From NCBI GenBank assembly GCA_947177395.1, contig CAMWUI010000001.1, positions 1-64,000 on the forward strand: a DNA stretch of 64,000 nucleotides, in the 5' to 3' direction. The notes below the pieces were generated by a model. That model saw only the letters and a program-made list of their open reading frames with translations, ran no database searches and was not told the DNA's origin. Source of the stretch: an uncultured Paraprevotella sp. (lineage in GTDB: Bacteria; Bacteroidota; Bacteroidia; Bacteroidales; Bacteroidaceae). This document shows positions 46,689 to 54,424 of the stretch, piece after piece (position 1 is the first letter of the stretch; the number at the start of each line of letters is the position of its first letter). Made by a program: the position numbers and the translations under genes.

Positions 46689-47687
46689 ATGAAAAGATAT
46701 GTTATTACATTATTGTGTATGTGCTTGGGAATGGTAGGAATGTATGCACAGACCGTGGGAGTGACGCTTACAACGGATGAACATGCCGGGCGTCCGGCGG
46801 TGGTCGGCCGTGTGCAGGACAACCTGTCGGCTTTGCTCACGGAAATCAACGCGGCGCAGAAGGCTAATCGTGATTTGAATATCGTGGGTTTGCCGCTTGA
46901 CGATTTTGCCAAGAAGTCGCTGACTATGATGTGGGCCAACATCCATTTCTATTGCGATGACGAGGAGGTCGTAGACCGTTGCTGGGTATTTGAAGACGGA
47001 TTCATGGTGCGCCAGATACCGCTTATCATCACACCGCAAGGAGAGACTTTCGGAAGCGGCACTTATCAAGAGGCCGTGGCGGAATTCGACAAGAACGGGA
47101 ATATTAAGGATTTCCGTTTCGCCCTTGATGCACAGTTGTCTGAAGGCATGGAAAAGTGTGGGGCGGCTGTGGAAGAGGACCGACGCATGATTATCCTCAA
47201 GTATTGCGAGCGCTTCCGCACGGCATACAACACGAAAGATATCCAGTTCATGAAGCAGATTTTCAGCGACGATGCACTGATTATTACGGGAAACGTGGTA
47301 ATGGCCAAGCCGACGGAAACAAGCTACGGCGGACAAAAGGTGGTGTATAAGAAGCAAACCAAGCAGCAATACATCACCAACCTGCAACGTGCCTTTATCC
47401 GTAACAAATGGATAGACGTGAAGTTCAGCCAGATTGGAGACAACGGGGAGCAAGGCGGATGCCCCGGCATCACACGCTCTTCTGTCAATCCCAATATGTA
47501 TGGTGTACGCTTGCGTCAGGAATGGCGATCGAGTAACTACAACGACGAGGGCTACCTCTTCCTGCTGTGGGACTTTACGGATGAGGCTAAACCGGTTATC
47601 CACGTCCGTACCTGGCAACCCGAATGGGTAGGCGGGCAGAAACTCCCGGAAAAGGATGTGTTCTCGTTGACAGACTTCGACTTGTAA
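46689..47687 (+). CDS. exported protein with NTF2/SnoaL-like domain, FtsZ-like operon
   Basis: The 332-aa product has a signal peptide (MKRYVITLLCMCLGMVGMYAQ). The region at about 165-320 resembles the NTF2-like cone fold: ILKYCERFRTAYNTKDIQFMKQIFSDDALIITG is typical of its first helix and strand, and the end YLFLLWDFTDEAKPVIHVRTWQPEW fits its last strands. Such domains bind small ligands or act as assembly modules. The N-terminal 160 residues are unknown. It lies 21 bp after the preceding gene. Confidence 0.7.
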   Translation: MKRYVITLLCMCLGMVGMYAQTVGVTLTTDEHAGRPAVVGRVQDNLSALLTEINAAQKANRDLNIVGLPLDDFAKKSLTMMWANIHFYCDDEEVVDRCWVFEDGFMVRQIPLIITPQGETFGSGTYQEAVAEFDKNGNIKDFRFALDAQLSEGMEKCGAAVEEDRRMIILKYCERFRTAYNTKDIQFMKQIFSDDALIITGNVVMAKPTETSYGGQKVVYKKQTKQQYITNLQRAFIRNKWIDVKFSQIGDNGEQGGCPGITRSSVNPNMYGVRLRQEWRSSNYNDEGYLFLLWDFTDEAKPVIHVRTWQPEWVGGQKLPEKDVFSLTDFDL

Positions 47688-47707
47688 TCATAAAACAATA
47701 GATACGT

Positions 47708-49225
47708 ATGAATTTAAGACACTGCTTGGGTATGTTTGCCCTGTTTGCCTCTTGCGCACTGGCTGCCCAAAACAATCTTTTTTATAATTACCAGATAACT
47801 TCGGAAAGCAAGGCTGTGGCTTTGGATGGTAAATCGCAGCTTGTCGTAGTTTCACCCCACGATGATTTGACCGCTACGGTTTCAGGTCAGGCGACAGGCC
47901 GGTTCGGTACTCCGAAGAAACGGTCGGATGGGCTGTATGCCTATACGACTCTGTTCGACCTTTCGCAAGGCCGTGAAGTGAAGCTGGTGTTCGCACGCAA
48001 AGGGTCTCCTTTGCAAACGGACATGAAAGAGGTGTTGGCACCGAACAAAAGCATCACCTACAAGGTGGAGGAGGTGGAGAACCCCATTTCGCTCAACGAA
48101 CAAACCGGGCGTAACATGTCGAGCAAGGTGCATGGGGAGTCGGATTTGGAATTCACCACCGACATCGAGGGGCTCAGTGTGAAGGTCTCTCCCTTGTTGA
48201 AGAGCCGCATCTCGAAATCCAAAACAGCTGCCGGCGCCCAGGTCGTCACGATAAGCATCGTGATGAAGCCGCTGACGGACTTGCGGGAGGAGTTGCAGAA
48301 GTGTAAAGAGGAATATGAACTGCTGACGCAGGAAATGAGCGAGGGCAAGATACAAGCAGGCGATACGGCCAAACTGAACAGGCAGGAAGCGTTGGAAGGT
48401 ATTGTCGAAGAGATGGGAATACGTTTGAGCGACATGGCGCAGGTGACTCTGAGCGCTCCCAACAGTAACACACTGGCCATCTCCTTGGACAATGTGAGCG
48501 AAAATGAGCGGAAGGCGTATGCTGTGTTGGCCATGAAACAGGTGGAAAACGTATACAACACCAGTTACGACCAATACCTGGCTAATGCGCTGGAGGCGGT
48601 GAAGACACGCAAGTTCAAGGCTGCGGCCGACTTCTTCCGTCAGGCAGCGGAGGCTGCCGATGCTCCGGAGGAGGGTAAGGCCACATGCGGGGAGCGGGCT
48701 ACGGACATGGACAATTGTTTTGAGTTCATGGATATGGCAAACAAGGCGTTGCGCCGCTTGAAGGAGGAAAAGAAGAAAGGGGAGATGGTGGACTACGGAC
48801 TGATTGAGGAGTGCTACAACGTGGCCATCAAGAACTACGAAAGCCTGTACCAGTTGACGCAGGACGAGGAGTTTAAGAGAAGAATCTCTGTGTTGGAGAA
48901 AGACCTTAAGAAATTGGGCATTGTGGTGGAAGGCGCAGTCACGGGTATAGACCGCAAAGGAGGTGTCTTGTGGGAAAATCCCCTTACGGGCGTGAACATT
49001 TATGCCGTTCCATTCGGGCAGGGCGGTGCTTCCTATGTCAAAGGCACTTGTGGCGACTTGGTGGGAAGCGTGGACGAAAAGGGACGCTACCACGTCCAGT
49101 TGGAACGCGGGAAATACGAAGGGTTGCTTTTCGTGCCCGTTGCCTCCAAGGATTACAAGAAAAATGCGTGGCGCGCCCTGAAAGAGCAGCGCCATGCCAA
49201 AATCGACGTCAAATTCAACAAATAA
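47708..49225 (+). CDS. exported protein with TPR-like helical region, FtsZ-like operon
   Basis: The 505-aa product starts with a signal peptide (CLGMFALFASCALAAQ). The first 190 residues look like beta strands; about 200-400 is helical with a possible TPR-like stretch (RKFKAAADFFRQAAEAADAPEEGKATCGERATD) and Glu/Lys-rich segments; the end (about 415-505) is again beta-rich and could be a carboxypeptidase-regulatory-type sandwich (VNIYAVPFGQGGASYV, GSVDEKGRYHVQLERGKY). No family is recognised. It belongs to the same transcript as its neighbours, with 20- and 26-bp gaps. Confidence 0.7.
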   Translation: MNLRHCLGMFALFASCALAAQNNLFYNYQITSESKAVALDGKSQLVVVSPHDDLTATVSGQATGRFGTPKKRSDGLYAYTTLFDLSQGREVKLVFARKGSPLQTDMKEVLAPNKSITYKVEEVENPISLNEQTGRNMSSKVHGESDLEFTTDIEGLSVKVSPLLKSRISKSKTAAGAQVVTISIVMKPLTDLREELQKCKEEYELLTQEMSEGKIQAGDTAKLNRQEALEGIVEEMGIRLSDMAQVTLSAPNSNTLAISLDNVSENERKAYAVLAMKQVENVYNTSYDQYLANALEAVKTRKFKAAADFFRQAAEAADAPEEGKATCGERATDMDNCFEFMDMANKALRRLKEEKKKGEMVDYGLIEECYNVAIKNYESLYQLTQDEEFKRRISVLEKDLKKLGIVVEGAVTGIDRKGGVLWENPLTGVNIYAVPFGQGGASYVKGTCGDLVGSVDEKGRYHVQLERGKYEGLLFVPVASKDYKKNAWRALKEQRHAKIDVKFNK

Positions 49226-49251
49226 TTATAGTATTAAAAAAAGAAATCATT

Positions 49252-50025
49252 ATGAGACAGTTTTTCAGATGGAGCCTTTTGGCGATGGCCATGGTCTTGT
49301 CCCTTCCCCAGTCTTCTTGGGCTGACAAGAAAGAGAAGAAAAAAGAAAAGAAGCCTTATGAGTGGGTAATGCCCAATTTGTCCGGTAACGAGGAGATGGA
49401 CAAATACCTGCTTGCTTGTGACACGATGTTCAACCAGGTGAAGAGCTATAAGGAAAGCATCACCTTCTACGAAGTGAAGAAAATTCAGATTACGGATGAA
49501 GACGGAGCTGTGGTTACGGATGAGAACGGTAATCCGAAGGAAGTGTATGCCGTGGTAGACGAGAACAACACCATCCGTGGCGCAGGTGAGGCATTGGCCC
49601 AGTACCTGCAGATGACGATGGCCGGTGCGAACCTGATTCTCGACATGACGAACATCGGTTTGCTGACAACTTCCGCCAGCTTGGCATTGCCCAAGTTGGG
49701 ATTGGGCGCCATCACTTATGGCAAGTATATCAAGGCCGGTCCCAAGCTCATCGGTATAGCATCTTCCGAGATTAAGGGCATCGTGAAGGATTGCCGCGCA
49801 CAGGCCCGTAACATAAAAGCCTACAAGAAGAATTTCTCCGAGAAGGGTGAATTGCTGGATCCGCAGGCTGATTTGTCCAATCTCGACGGCACGAACTTGG
49901 CCGATGTGCCGACGGTGCAGAAACCGCAGGCTGAGTATGAGAAGGAGATTCTGTCTGCTGCAGAGGAAGACAAGAACGCTTCTGCCGTGGATGACGATGC
50001 ATTCGACGGAGCCATGGAAGATTAA
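49252..50025 (+). CDS. exported protein of unknown function, last gene of the FtsZ-like operon
   Basis: The ATG at 49252 begins a signal peptide (LLAMAMVLSLPQSSWA) followed by a Lys-rich stretch DKKEKKKEKKPYEW; the longer ORF runs back through the previous gene. The 257-aa product has a hydrophobic segment at about 123-160 (NLILDMTNIGLLTTSASLALPKLGLG), perhaps membrane-associating, and an acidic C-terminus. Family unknown. A terminator follows within 35 bp. Confidence 0.7.
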   Translation: MRQFFRWSLLAMAMVLSLPQSSWADKKEKKKEKKPYEWVMPNLSGNEEMDKYLLACDTMFNQVKSYKESITFYEVKKIQITDEDGAVVTDENGNPKEVYAVVDENNTIRGAGEALAQYLQMTMAGANLILDMTNIGLLTTSASLALPKLGLGAITYGKYIKAGPKLIGIASSEIKGIVKDCRAQARNIKAYKKNFSEKGELLDPQADLSNLDGTNLADVPTVQKPQAEYEKEILSAAEEDKNASAVDDDAFDGAMED

Positions 50026-50055
50026 TTTCCTGAATGCAGGCTGAAGAATCGGAAT

Positions 50056-50091
50056 ACGGCGGTGGGGCTTTTGTGTCCTGCCGCCGTTTTT
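50056..50091 (+). terminator. terminator of the FtsZ-like operon
   Basis: ACGGCGG pairs with CCGCCGT around an 18-nt loop and is followed by TTTTT. It ends the operon 31 bp after the last stop codon. Confidence 0.8.
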
Positions 50092-50109
50092 CGGTTTTAA
50101 GGGTACGGC

Positions 50110-51615
50110 CTAATTCTGCACCACCAAATACCTGTTCCCCTCCGCCGTGTGCACCTTCTTCACGCCGGCCGCCACCAGCGACCGGGACAGCGGCCGCATC
50201 TTCACCTCGCCGCCCGCACCCGGACAACGCCGGCGCATCACGGCGAGCAACTCCGGCAGCGAGCGCAACACACCCTGCTCGCCCGGACGGGGCGCACGGA
50301 AACAGTGACGGAACACCTCCTCCACCGGGCTCACACGGTAATACGACAGGTTGCCGCGACGGATGCACTCTTCCTCCTCCTTGCTGAACCAATACCGCTC
50401 GCCCGCCTGCAACTCCGCCTTCAGCTGGGCGTACACCTGCGCGTGGTCGATGCCATCCACCCGTATGGGACGCTCCACCGACACGCAGATGAAGCGACGG
50501 CTGCCCGTGGGGTCGGTCAGCAGCTCGCGCGAGTTGGACGTGCCGATGAACGAGGCCACGCGGGGCAGGTGACCGGCATGGCGGCGGTAGGCGCGCCGCA
50601 GGTGGAGCGCGCTGAGCTGCATCACGTTCTTCAGCTGAGGCTGCCGCGAGGACGGGATGCGGTCGAACTCGTCGAGGTTGATGAGACCCATCTCCACCAG
50701 GTGGCGCTCCACCGTCCCGGGGCGCGAGAGGTCGACGCTGTCGGTGTAGTAGGCCGCCAGTTCGGGCGGCATCAGGGAGCGGCAGAACGTGGACTTGCCC
50801 ATCCCCTGCTCGTCGCTCACCAGCAGCGGCGCCACGCTCTGGGCGTGCAGACCGTCGTTCACGCCGGACCACTGCGCCGCCACGCCCAGCATCCAGCGGT
50901 GGAAATGGCCGGCCCACTCTCCGTCGGAGGACACGCGCGCGGCCAGCTCGCGCAACCGGTCGCGACCGTCCCACGCGGGCAACGTGTCGAAGTAGCGGCG
51001 GAAGGGGTGGTAGTCCGCCACGCGGCCGGACTCGACGACGCGCGTCACGTCGCGGTCCCAGCATCCGATGCCGGCCGCGTGGGCGTGCAGGCAGATGCCG
51101 TTGCGGGCCCGGGCGTCCAGCGGGCGGAACTCCCCGCCGCCCTTGGGGCGGTACTCCGTCGTCTCGGTCAGCAGGTTGAAACGCAGGTCGTAATGCCGGT
51201 CAAGGAACGTCTGTATGTCCCCGTCCATCCGTGCCGCCTGCTGCAACGCGGCGCGCTCCTTGTCTGTCGGTTGGGAAGCGGGAGTTTCTTCTGCACGAAC
51301 GGCTTCTTCCTCCGGGGCGGTTACTGTCGTTGAAACGGCCGTGTTTTCCGCGGAAACGGTGGCTTCTTTCACGGGGATAATCCCTTCTGATGGATCGGCT
51401 TCTTCCACCGAAGCGGTAGTCTCCGCTGGGGCGGAAGCCTCTGCGGCGGCAACCACCAATTCCTCCGCCATTTCGGCCAGGAGGCCGGAGAGCAGGCCGA
51501 GCATGCGGGCGGCGTCGGCGAACAAGGCTGTTTCGGTGACGGCGGTCGGCGAGAGGGTTTTCTGTTTCTCCATCCAGTGCAGGAGGACGGAGCGGGCGAT
51601 GTTTTTCAGTTCCAT
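50110..51615 (-). CDS. VapE-type (virulence-associated E) primase-helicase ATPase
   Basis: I start at the ATG at 51615 (501 aa) rather than the TTG two codons upstream. The N-terminal 110 residues are a helix plus a low-complexity Glu/Ala/Thr/Val linker. The core at about 190-430 shows DTLPAWDGRDRLRELA, Walker A SDEQGMGKSTF, Walker B-like LINLDEFDRI, sensor FIGTSNSRELL and arginine finger-like GSRRFICV. VapE proteins occur on phages, satellites and integrated elements and serve in replication. No integrase, capsid or partner gene is here, so this is a solitary copy, perhaps a remnant or a domesticated gene. It is much richer in GC than its surroundings. Confidence 0.85.
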   Translation of the reverse strand: MELKNIARSVLLHWMEKQKTLSPTAVTETALFADAARMLGLLSGLLAEMAEELVVAAAEASAPAETTASVEEADPSEGIIPVKEATVSAENTAVSTTVTAPEEEAVRAEETPASQPTDKERAALQQAARMDGDIQTFLDRHYDLRFNLLTETTEYRPKGGGEFRPLDARARNGICLHAHAAGIGCWDRDVTRVVESGRVADYHPFRRYFDTLPAWDGRDRLRELAARVSSDGEWAGHFHRWMLGVAAQWSGVNDGLHAQSVAPLLVSDEQGMGKSTFCRSLMPPELAAYYTDSVDLSRPGTVERHLVEMGLINLDEFDRIPSSRQPQLKNVMQLSALHLRRAYRRHAGHLPRVASFIGTSNSRELLTDPTGSRRFICVSVERPIRVDGIDHAQVYAQLKAELQAGERYWFSKEEEECIRRGNLSYYRVSPVEEVFRHCFRAPRPGEQGVLRSLPELLAVMRRRCPGAGGEVKMRPLSRSLVAAGVKKVHTAEGNRYLVVQN

Positions 51616-51644
51616 AGTCAAGGTGATTTAAGGGTTTCCGCCCG

Positions 51645-51652
51645 CAAAGATA
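51645..51652 (-). promoter_or_regulatory. -7 box of the VapE-like gene
   Basis: TATCTTTG on the minus strand, an exact match, leaving a leader of about 22 nt to the ATG at 51615. This shows that the gene has an intact promoter. Confidence 0.6.
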
Positions 51653-51702
51653 CAACATGAAAAAGCCCTTGTCAAGACCCCAGGCCCCGGCAGCCGCCTT
51701 CC

Positions 51703-52026
51703 TGAACCATTACCCGTTGAAGCACAACGCGTTCCGCACGTTGGTTGCCGGCGCAACCAAACGGGCGTCCCCTATACACAGATGTTGGCGGGAAATGGCT
51801 TCAATGGTTCAGACTCACTGGGAATCAATGAGTAATGGTTCACAAATGGTTCAGCGATGGTTCATATCCGCTGGGAATCAGCGGACAATGGTTCAGGAAT
51901 TACCGGTTGCGGCGTGCCGCAACGGCCGGAAACTGAATCATTGAACGGAAAAACTGAAGGATGGATGAAGGAAAAGTGAAGGATAAATGAACTATTTACC
52001 ACTGGCAATCAAACAGTTTGAACCAT
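51703..52026. repeat. iteron-like ATGGTTCA cluster with two hairpins upstream of VapE
   Basis: ATGGTTCA occurs five times on the plus strand at 51804, 51835, 51846, 51857 and 51888, spacing 31-11-11-31. Between the outer pairs sit hairpins with the same GGAAT loop: ACTCACTG/CAATGAGT (51813-51833, one G-U) and TCCGCTG/CAGCGGA (51867-51885). Inverted copies TGAACCAT lie at 51703 and 52019, with variants at about 51795, 51933 and 51988. The array resembles a replication-initiator or repressor binding region. No gene is supported in this stretch. Confidence 0.8.
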
Positions 52027-52113
52027 TGAAGGCTTTTTCCACAAACATTTGTGTAAGGAGGAGGGCGGCGCCAGCCGAAGGCGGCTTCCCTCCCGCAGAC
52101 GATTCCCGTGTCG

Positions 52114-52358
52114 AGCCGTGTGCTGTTCACTTGTCGAGTGGAGCGCTGTCCACTTATTGAGCCGCAAGCTGTTCACTGAGGGTAGTGGAGCGCTGTTCAT
52201 TAGGTGTAGTAGAGCACTATCCACTTGGGGTAGTGAAGCACAGTCCACTCGGGGAGTGAAATACTATCGTTAGGTGCCAACAATAGTATTCCTTACCTCC
52301 TTACAATCGTATTCCTTAGTATCTTACGATTGTATTCGTTACACCCCAAGGATAGTAT
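52114..52358. repeat. mixed tandem array, eleven 23/24-bp units, two subfamilies joined
   Basis: Units start at 52114, 52137, 52160, 52184, 52208, 52232, 52255, 52278, 52301, 52324 and 52347 (lengths 23 or 24). The first six belong to the AGTGGA...TCCACT type, the last four to the TAGTAT-TCCTTA type, and the one at 52255 (AGTGAA-ATACTA-TCGTTA) is a hybrid with one arm of each. The array ends 25 bp before the -7 box of the phosphatase gene. Confidence 0.9.
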
Positions 52359-52383
52359 TTTTTTAAATAATCAAAGAAATGTC

Positions 52384-52391
52384 TATCTTTG
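52384..52391 (+). promoter_or_regulatory. -7 box of the HAD phosphatase gene
   Basis: TATCTTTG, exact match, downstream of the repeat array. It lies behind the ORF-track start at 52379, which shows that the true start must be the ATG at 52409 or 52415. Confidence 0.65.
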
Positions 52392-52414
52392 TTCCTCATT
52401 TTATTTTGATGCAG

Positions 52415-53092
52415 ATGGGAACGAAGATAACGACGGTGATATTCGATTTGGACGGGACGCTGCTGGATACGTTGCAGGATTTGGCGGACAGTACGAACTA
52501 TGCCTTGCGTGTGAACGGATTGCCGGAACGTTCGGTGGAGGAAATCAGGATGTTTGTCGGGAACGGAGTGCGTCTGTTGGTGGAGCGTGCTATGCCGGAC
52601 GGAGCGGAGAATCCTTGCTTTGAACAGGTGTTCCGGGATTTTAAAGGACATTATGTGCGCAATTGCCGCAATAAGACGGGGCTTTATCCGGGGATAGACG
52701 GACTGTTGTGCAACCTTAAAGAGGCGGGCTACCGTATGGCCATCGTGTCCAATAAACTTCAGAGCGGGGTGACGGAACTGTATCGTTCCTATTTTGCAGG
52801 GACGGTGGAAGTGGCTGTTGGTGAACGTCCGGAGCTACAGCGCAAACCAGCGCCGGATATGGTGGAACAGGCGTTGCGTGAATTAGGAGTGTCCCGTGAG
52901 GAGGCTGTGTATGTGGGAGACTCGGAGGTCGACATCGCTACGGCGCGCAATGCCGGTCTGCCTTGTCTGTCAGTGCTGTGGGGATTCCGGGACCGCGATC
53001 TGCTTATACGTGAAGGGGCTACCCGTCTGATTGGTAGCCCCGAGGAAATACTTGTGTGGCTGGAACAGGAGAACCGTGCCGGCCGTTCTTAG
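52415..53092 (+). CDS. gph: HAD-superfamily phosphatase, phosphoglycolate phosphatase-like
   Basis: The 225-aa enzyme (or 227 aa from the ATG at 52409) has the HAD motifs in order: VIFDLDGTLLDT (nucleophile Asp), MAIVSNK, KPAPDMV (Lys) and VYVGDSEVDIATARNAG. The cap domain with a helical bundle lies between the first two. Phosphoglycolate phosphatase is the nearest named function, but HAD substrates are hard to tell by sequence; a pyrophosphatase (PpaX-like) is possible. It converges with the SIMPL gene, overlapping by 4 bp. Confidence 0.85.
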   Translation: MGTKITTVIFDLDGTLLDTLQDLADSTNYALRVNGLPERSVEEIRMFVGNGVRLLVERAMPDGAENPCFEQVFRDFKGHYVRNCRNKTGLYPGIDGLLCNLKEAGYRMAIVSNKLQSGVTELYRSYFAGTVEVAVGERPELQRKPAPDMVEQALRELGVSREEAVYVGDSEVDIATARNAGLPCLSVLWGFRDRDLLIREGATRLIGSPEEILVWLEQENRAGRS

Positions 53093-53790
53093 TCTTCCAA
53101 GGAATAGTCGATGGTGGAGACGATGCGCACCCGCTTGATGTACGGTGTGTTGGCATCCCGGTCTTCGATGCTGAACTGTCCTTGGTATGCCCGTTTGATG
53201 GGGCCTAATTCGCTTTCGCTGTCCTTGGCGAACTTCTCGGCGGCGATGCGGGCGTTCTTGGTGGCCTCTTCAATCATCTGGGGCTTGATTTTATTCAGAC
53301 TGGTGTATTCGAACTGCACGTTACAACGATAGTCTCCGTTTATGATGGCGATGCCCTGTTTCAGCAGTTCGCTCTGTTCGTTGATGAGTTTGCGTATCAG
53401 GTCCACCTTGTCGGAGGTCACGGTGATGATTGCGGTCACCTGGTAGCGGTACAACTGGAGCGCGTTGTCATACCGGTCGGCCTGTTTGTCCGTGATTTCC
53501 GGTGCGTTGATGGTGATCTCCTCATCGGTGATGCCTTTCTGTTTCAGGAAATCGACGATGGCCTTGTTCGTTTCTTTTATTTTGTTGTAAAGTGAAGGCA
53601 GATCGTTGCCTAGTTCCTTATACATCAACGGCCATATCACCTTGTCGGCCGGAACCTCCATCTCGGCCAGTCCTTTGACGTTGACCACCCGGCTTCCGCC
53701 CGAGAATCTGTCAAGTCCTGTCTTGATGAAATAGCCGGTCACAGCCAGGCCTACGGACAGGATAATGGCCTCTAATCGCATGTTTTTCAT
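53089..53790 (-). CDS. SIMPL (DUF541) domain protein
   Basis: The 233-aa protein has one N-terminal hydrophobic segment (LEAIILSVGLAVTGYFI), which acts as anchor or signal peptide, then the SIMPL domain (about 38-230): VVNVKGLAEMEVPADKVIWPL, QGIAIINGDYRCNVQFEYTSLN, and ARIAAEKFAKDSESELG. The family is periplasmic or membrane-bound and of unclear function; YggE-like members are linked with stress. ATG at 53781 is an alternative start. Confidence 0.88.
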   Translation of the reverse strand: MKNMRLEAIILSVGLAVTGYFIKTGLDRFSGGSRVVNVKGLAEMEVPADKVIWPLMYKELGNDLPSLYNKIKETNKAIVDFLKQKGITDEEITINAPEITDKQADRYDNALQLYRYQVTAIITVTSDKVDLIRKLINEQSELLKQGIAIINGDYRCNVQFEYTSLNKIKPQMIEEATKNARIAAEKFAKDSESELGPIKRAYQGQFSIEDRDANTPYIKRVRIVSTIDYSLED

Positions 53791-53887
53791 ATTCGTTCGT
53801 TTTTAAAAGTTGATAGGGTTGCGAAAGTAAGGAATCCCTGTCACTTTGGCAAGCAGCAGGCGATAAATATTCTTAAACCGGATGTTT

Positions 53888-54415
53888 TTAAACTTCGATT
53901 CTCTCTACTCCGCCGTAAGGTGTCAGCTGGTCGAATCCGTCTTCCATGCGTATCTGGCCGGCAAACACGCGGGCGCAGATGAGCACGCCGCCGTGGGCGA
54001 ACAGGGCTACTCGCTTGTATTCCTTACCACGCAGTTCATTGAGAAAGTCCGTAACCCGGGCATACAGGTCGCGGAAACTTTCGCCGCCTTTCGTGGGTTG
54101 GTTCAGATAGTCGTCGTACCAGCGTTGCAGTTGCGGATCGGTGATGTCATCAAACCGGCGCATCTCCCATTCCCCCATGTTCATTTCTTTCAGCCGGTCG
54201 CATCGCTCTGCATCGGGATAGCCACAGAAAGCCGCCAGACGGGCGGCCCGTGACAAGGGGCTGCAGAAAACCTTGTCGAAAGACAAGCCTTCTAACCGGC
54301 GGCGTGTCTCGGCAGCTTCCTGTTCAAAGGTATCGCGCAGAGGGACGTCCGTGCATCCGTAGCAGGTGCCTGGCGGCACGTCGACGGAAGTGTGTCTGAT
54401 GAGGTATATTTCCAT
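53888..54415 (-). CDS. cobC: alpha-ribazole phosphatase (histidine phosphatase family)
   Basis: The 175-aa enzyme removes the phosphate from alpha-ribazole 5'-phosphate or adenosylcobalamin 5'-phosphate. It shows the phosphohistidine motif LIRHTSV at residues 4-10, KVFCSPLSRAARLA, GEWEMRRFDDI, GESFRDLYARV, and the second catalytic His in LFAHGGV. It is the last gene of the cobUTSC operon, 9 bp after cobS, which supports the call over a general phosphoglycerate mutase-like enzyme. Confidence 0.9.
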   Translation of the reverse strand: MEIYLIRHTSVDVPPGTCYGCTDVPLRDTFEQEAAETRRRLEGLSFDKVFCSPLSRAARLAAFCGYPDAERCDRLKEMNMGEWEMRRFDDITDPQLQRWYDDYLNQPTKGGESFRDLYARVTDFLNELRGKEYKRVALFAHGGVLICARVFAGQIRMEDGFDQLTPYGGVERIEV

Positions 54416-54424
54416 GTATAGAAT

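Noticed and set aside
49772-51333. Large ORFs in other frames of the VapE region (430 aa minus, 394 aa plus)
   Set aside because: They arise from the very high GC content; only the frame with Walker A and sensor motifs is credible.
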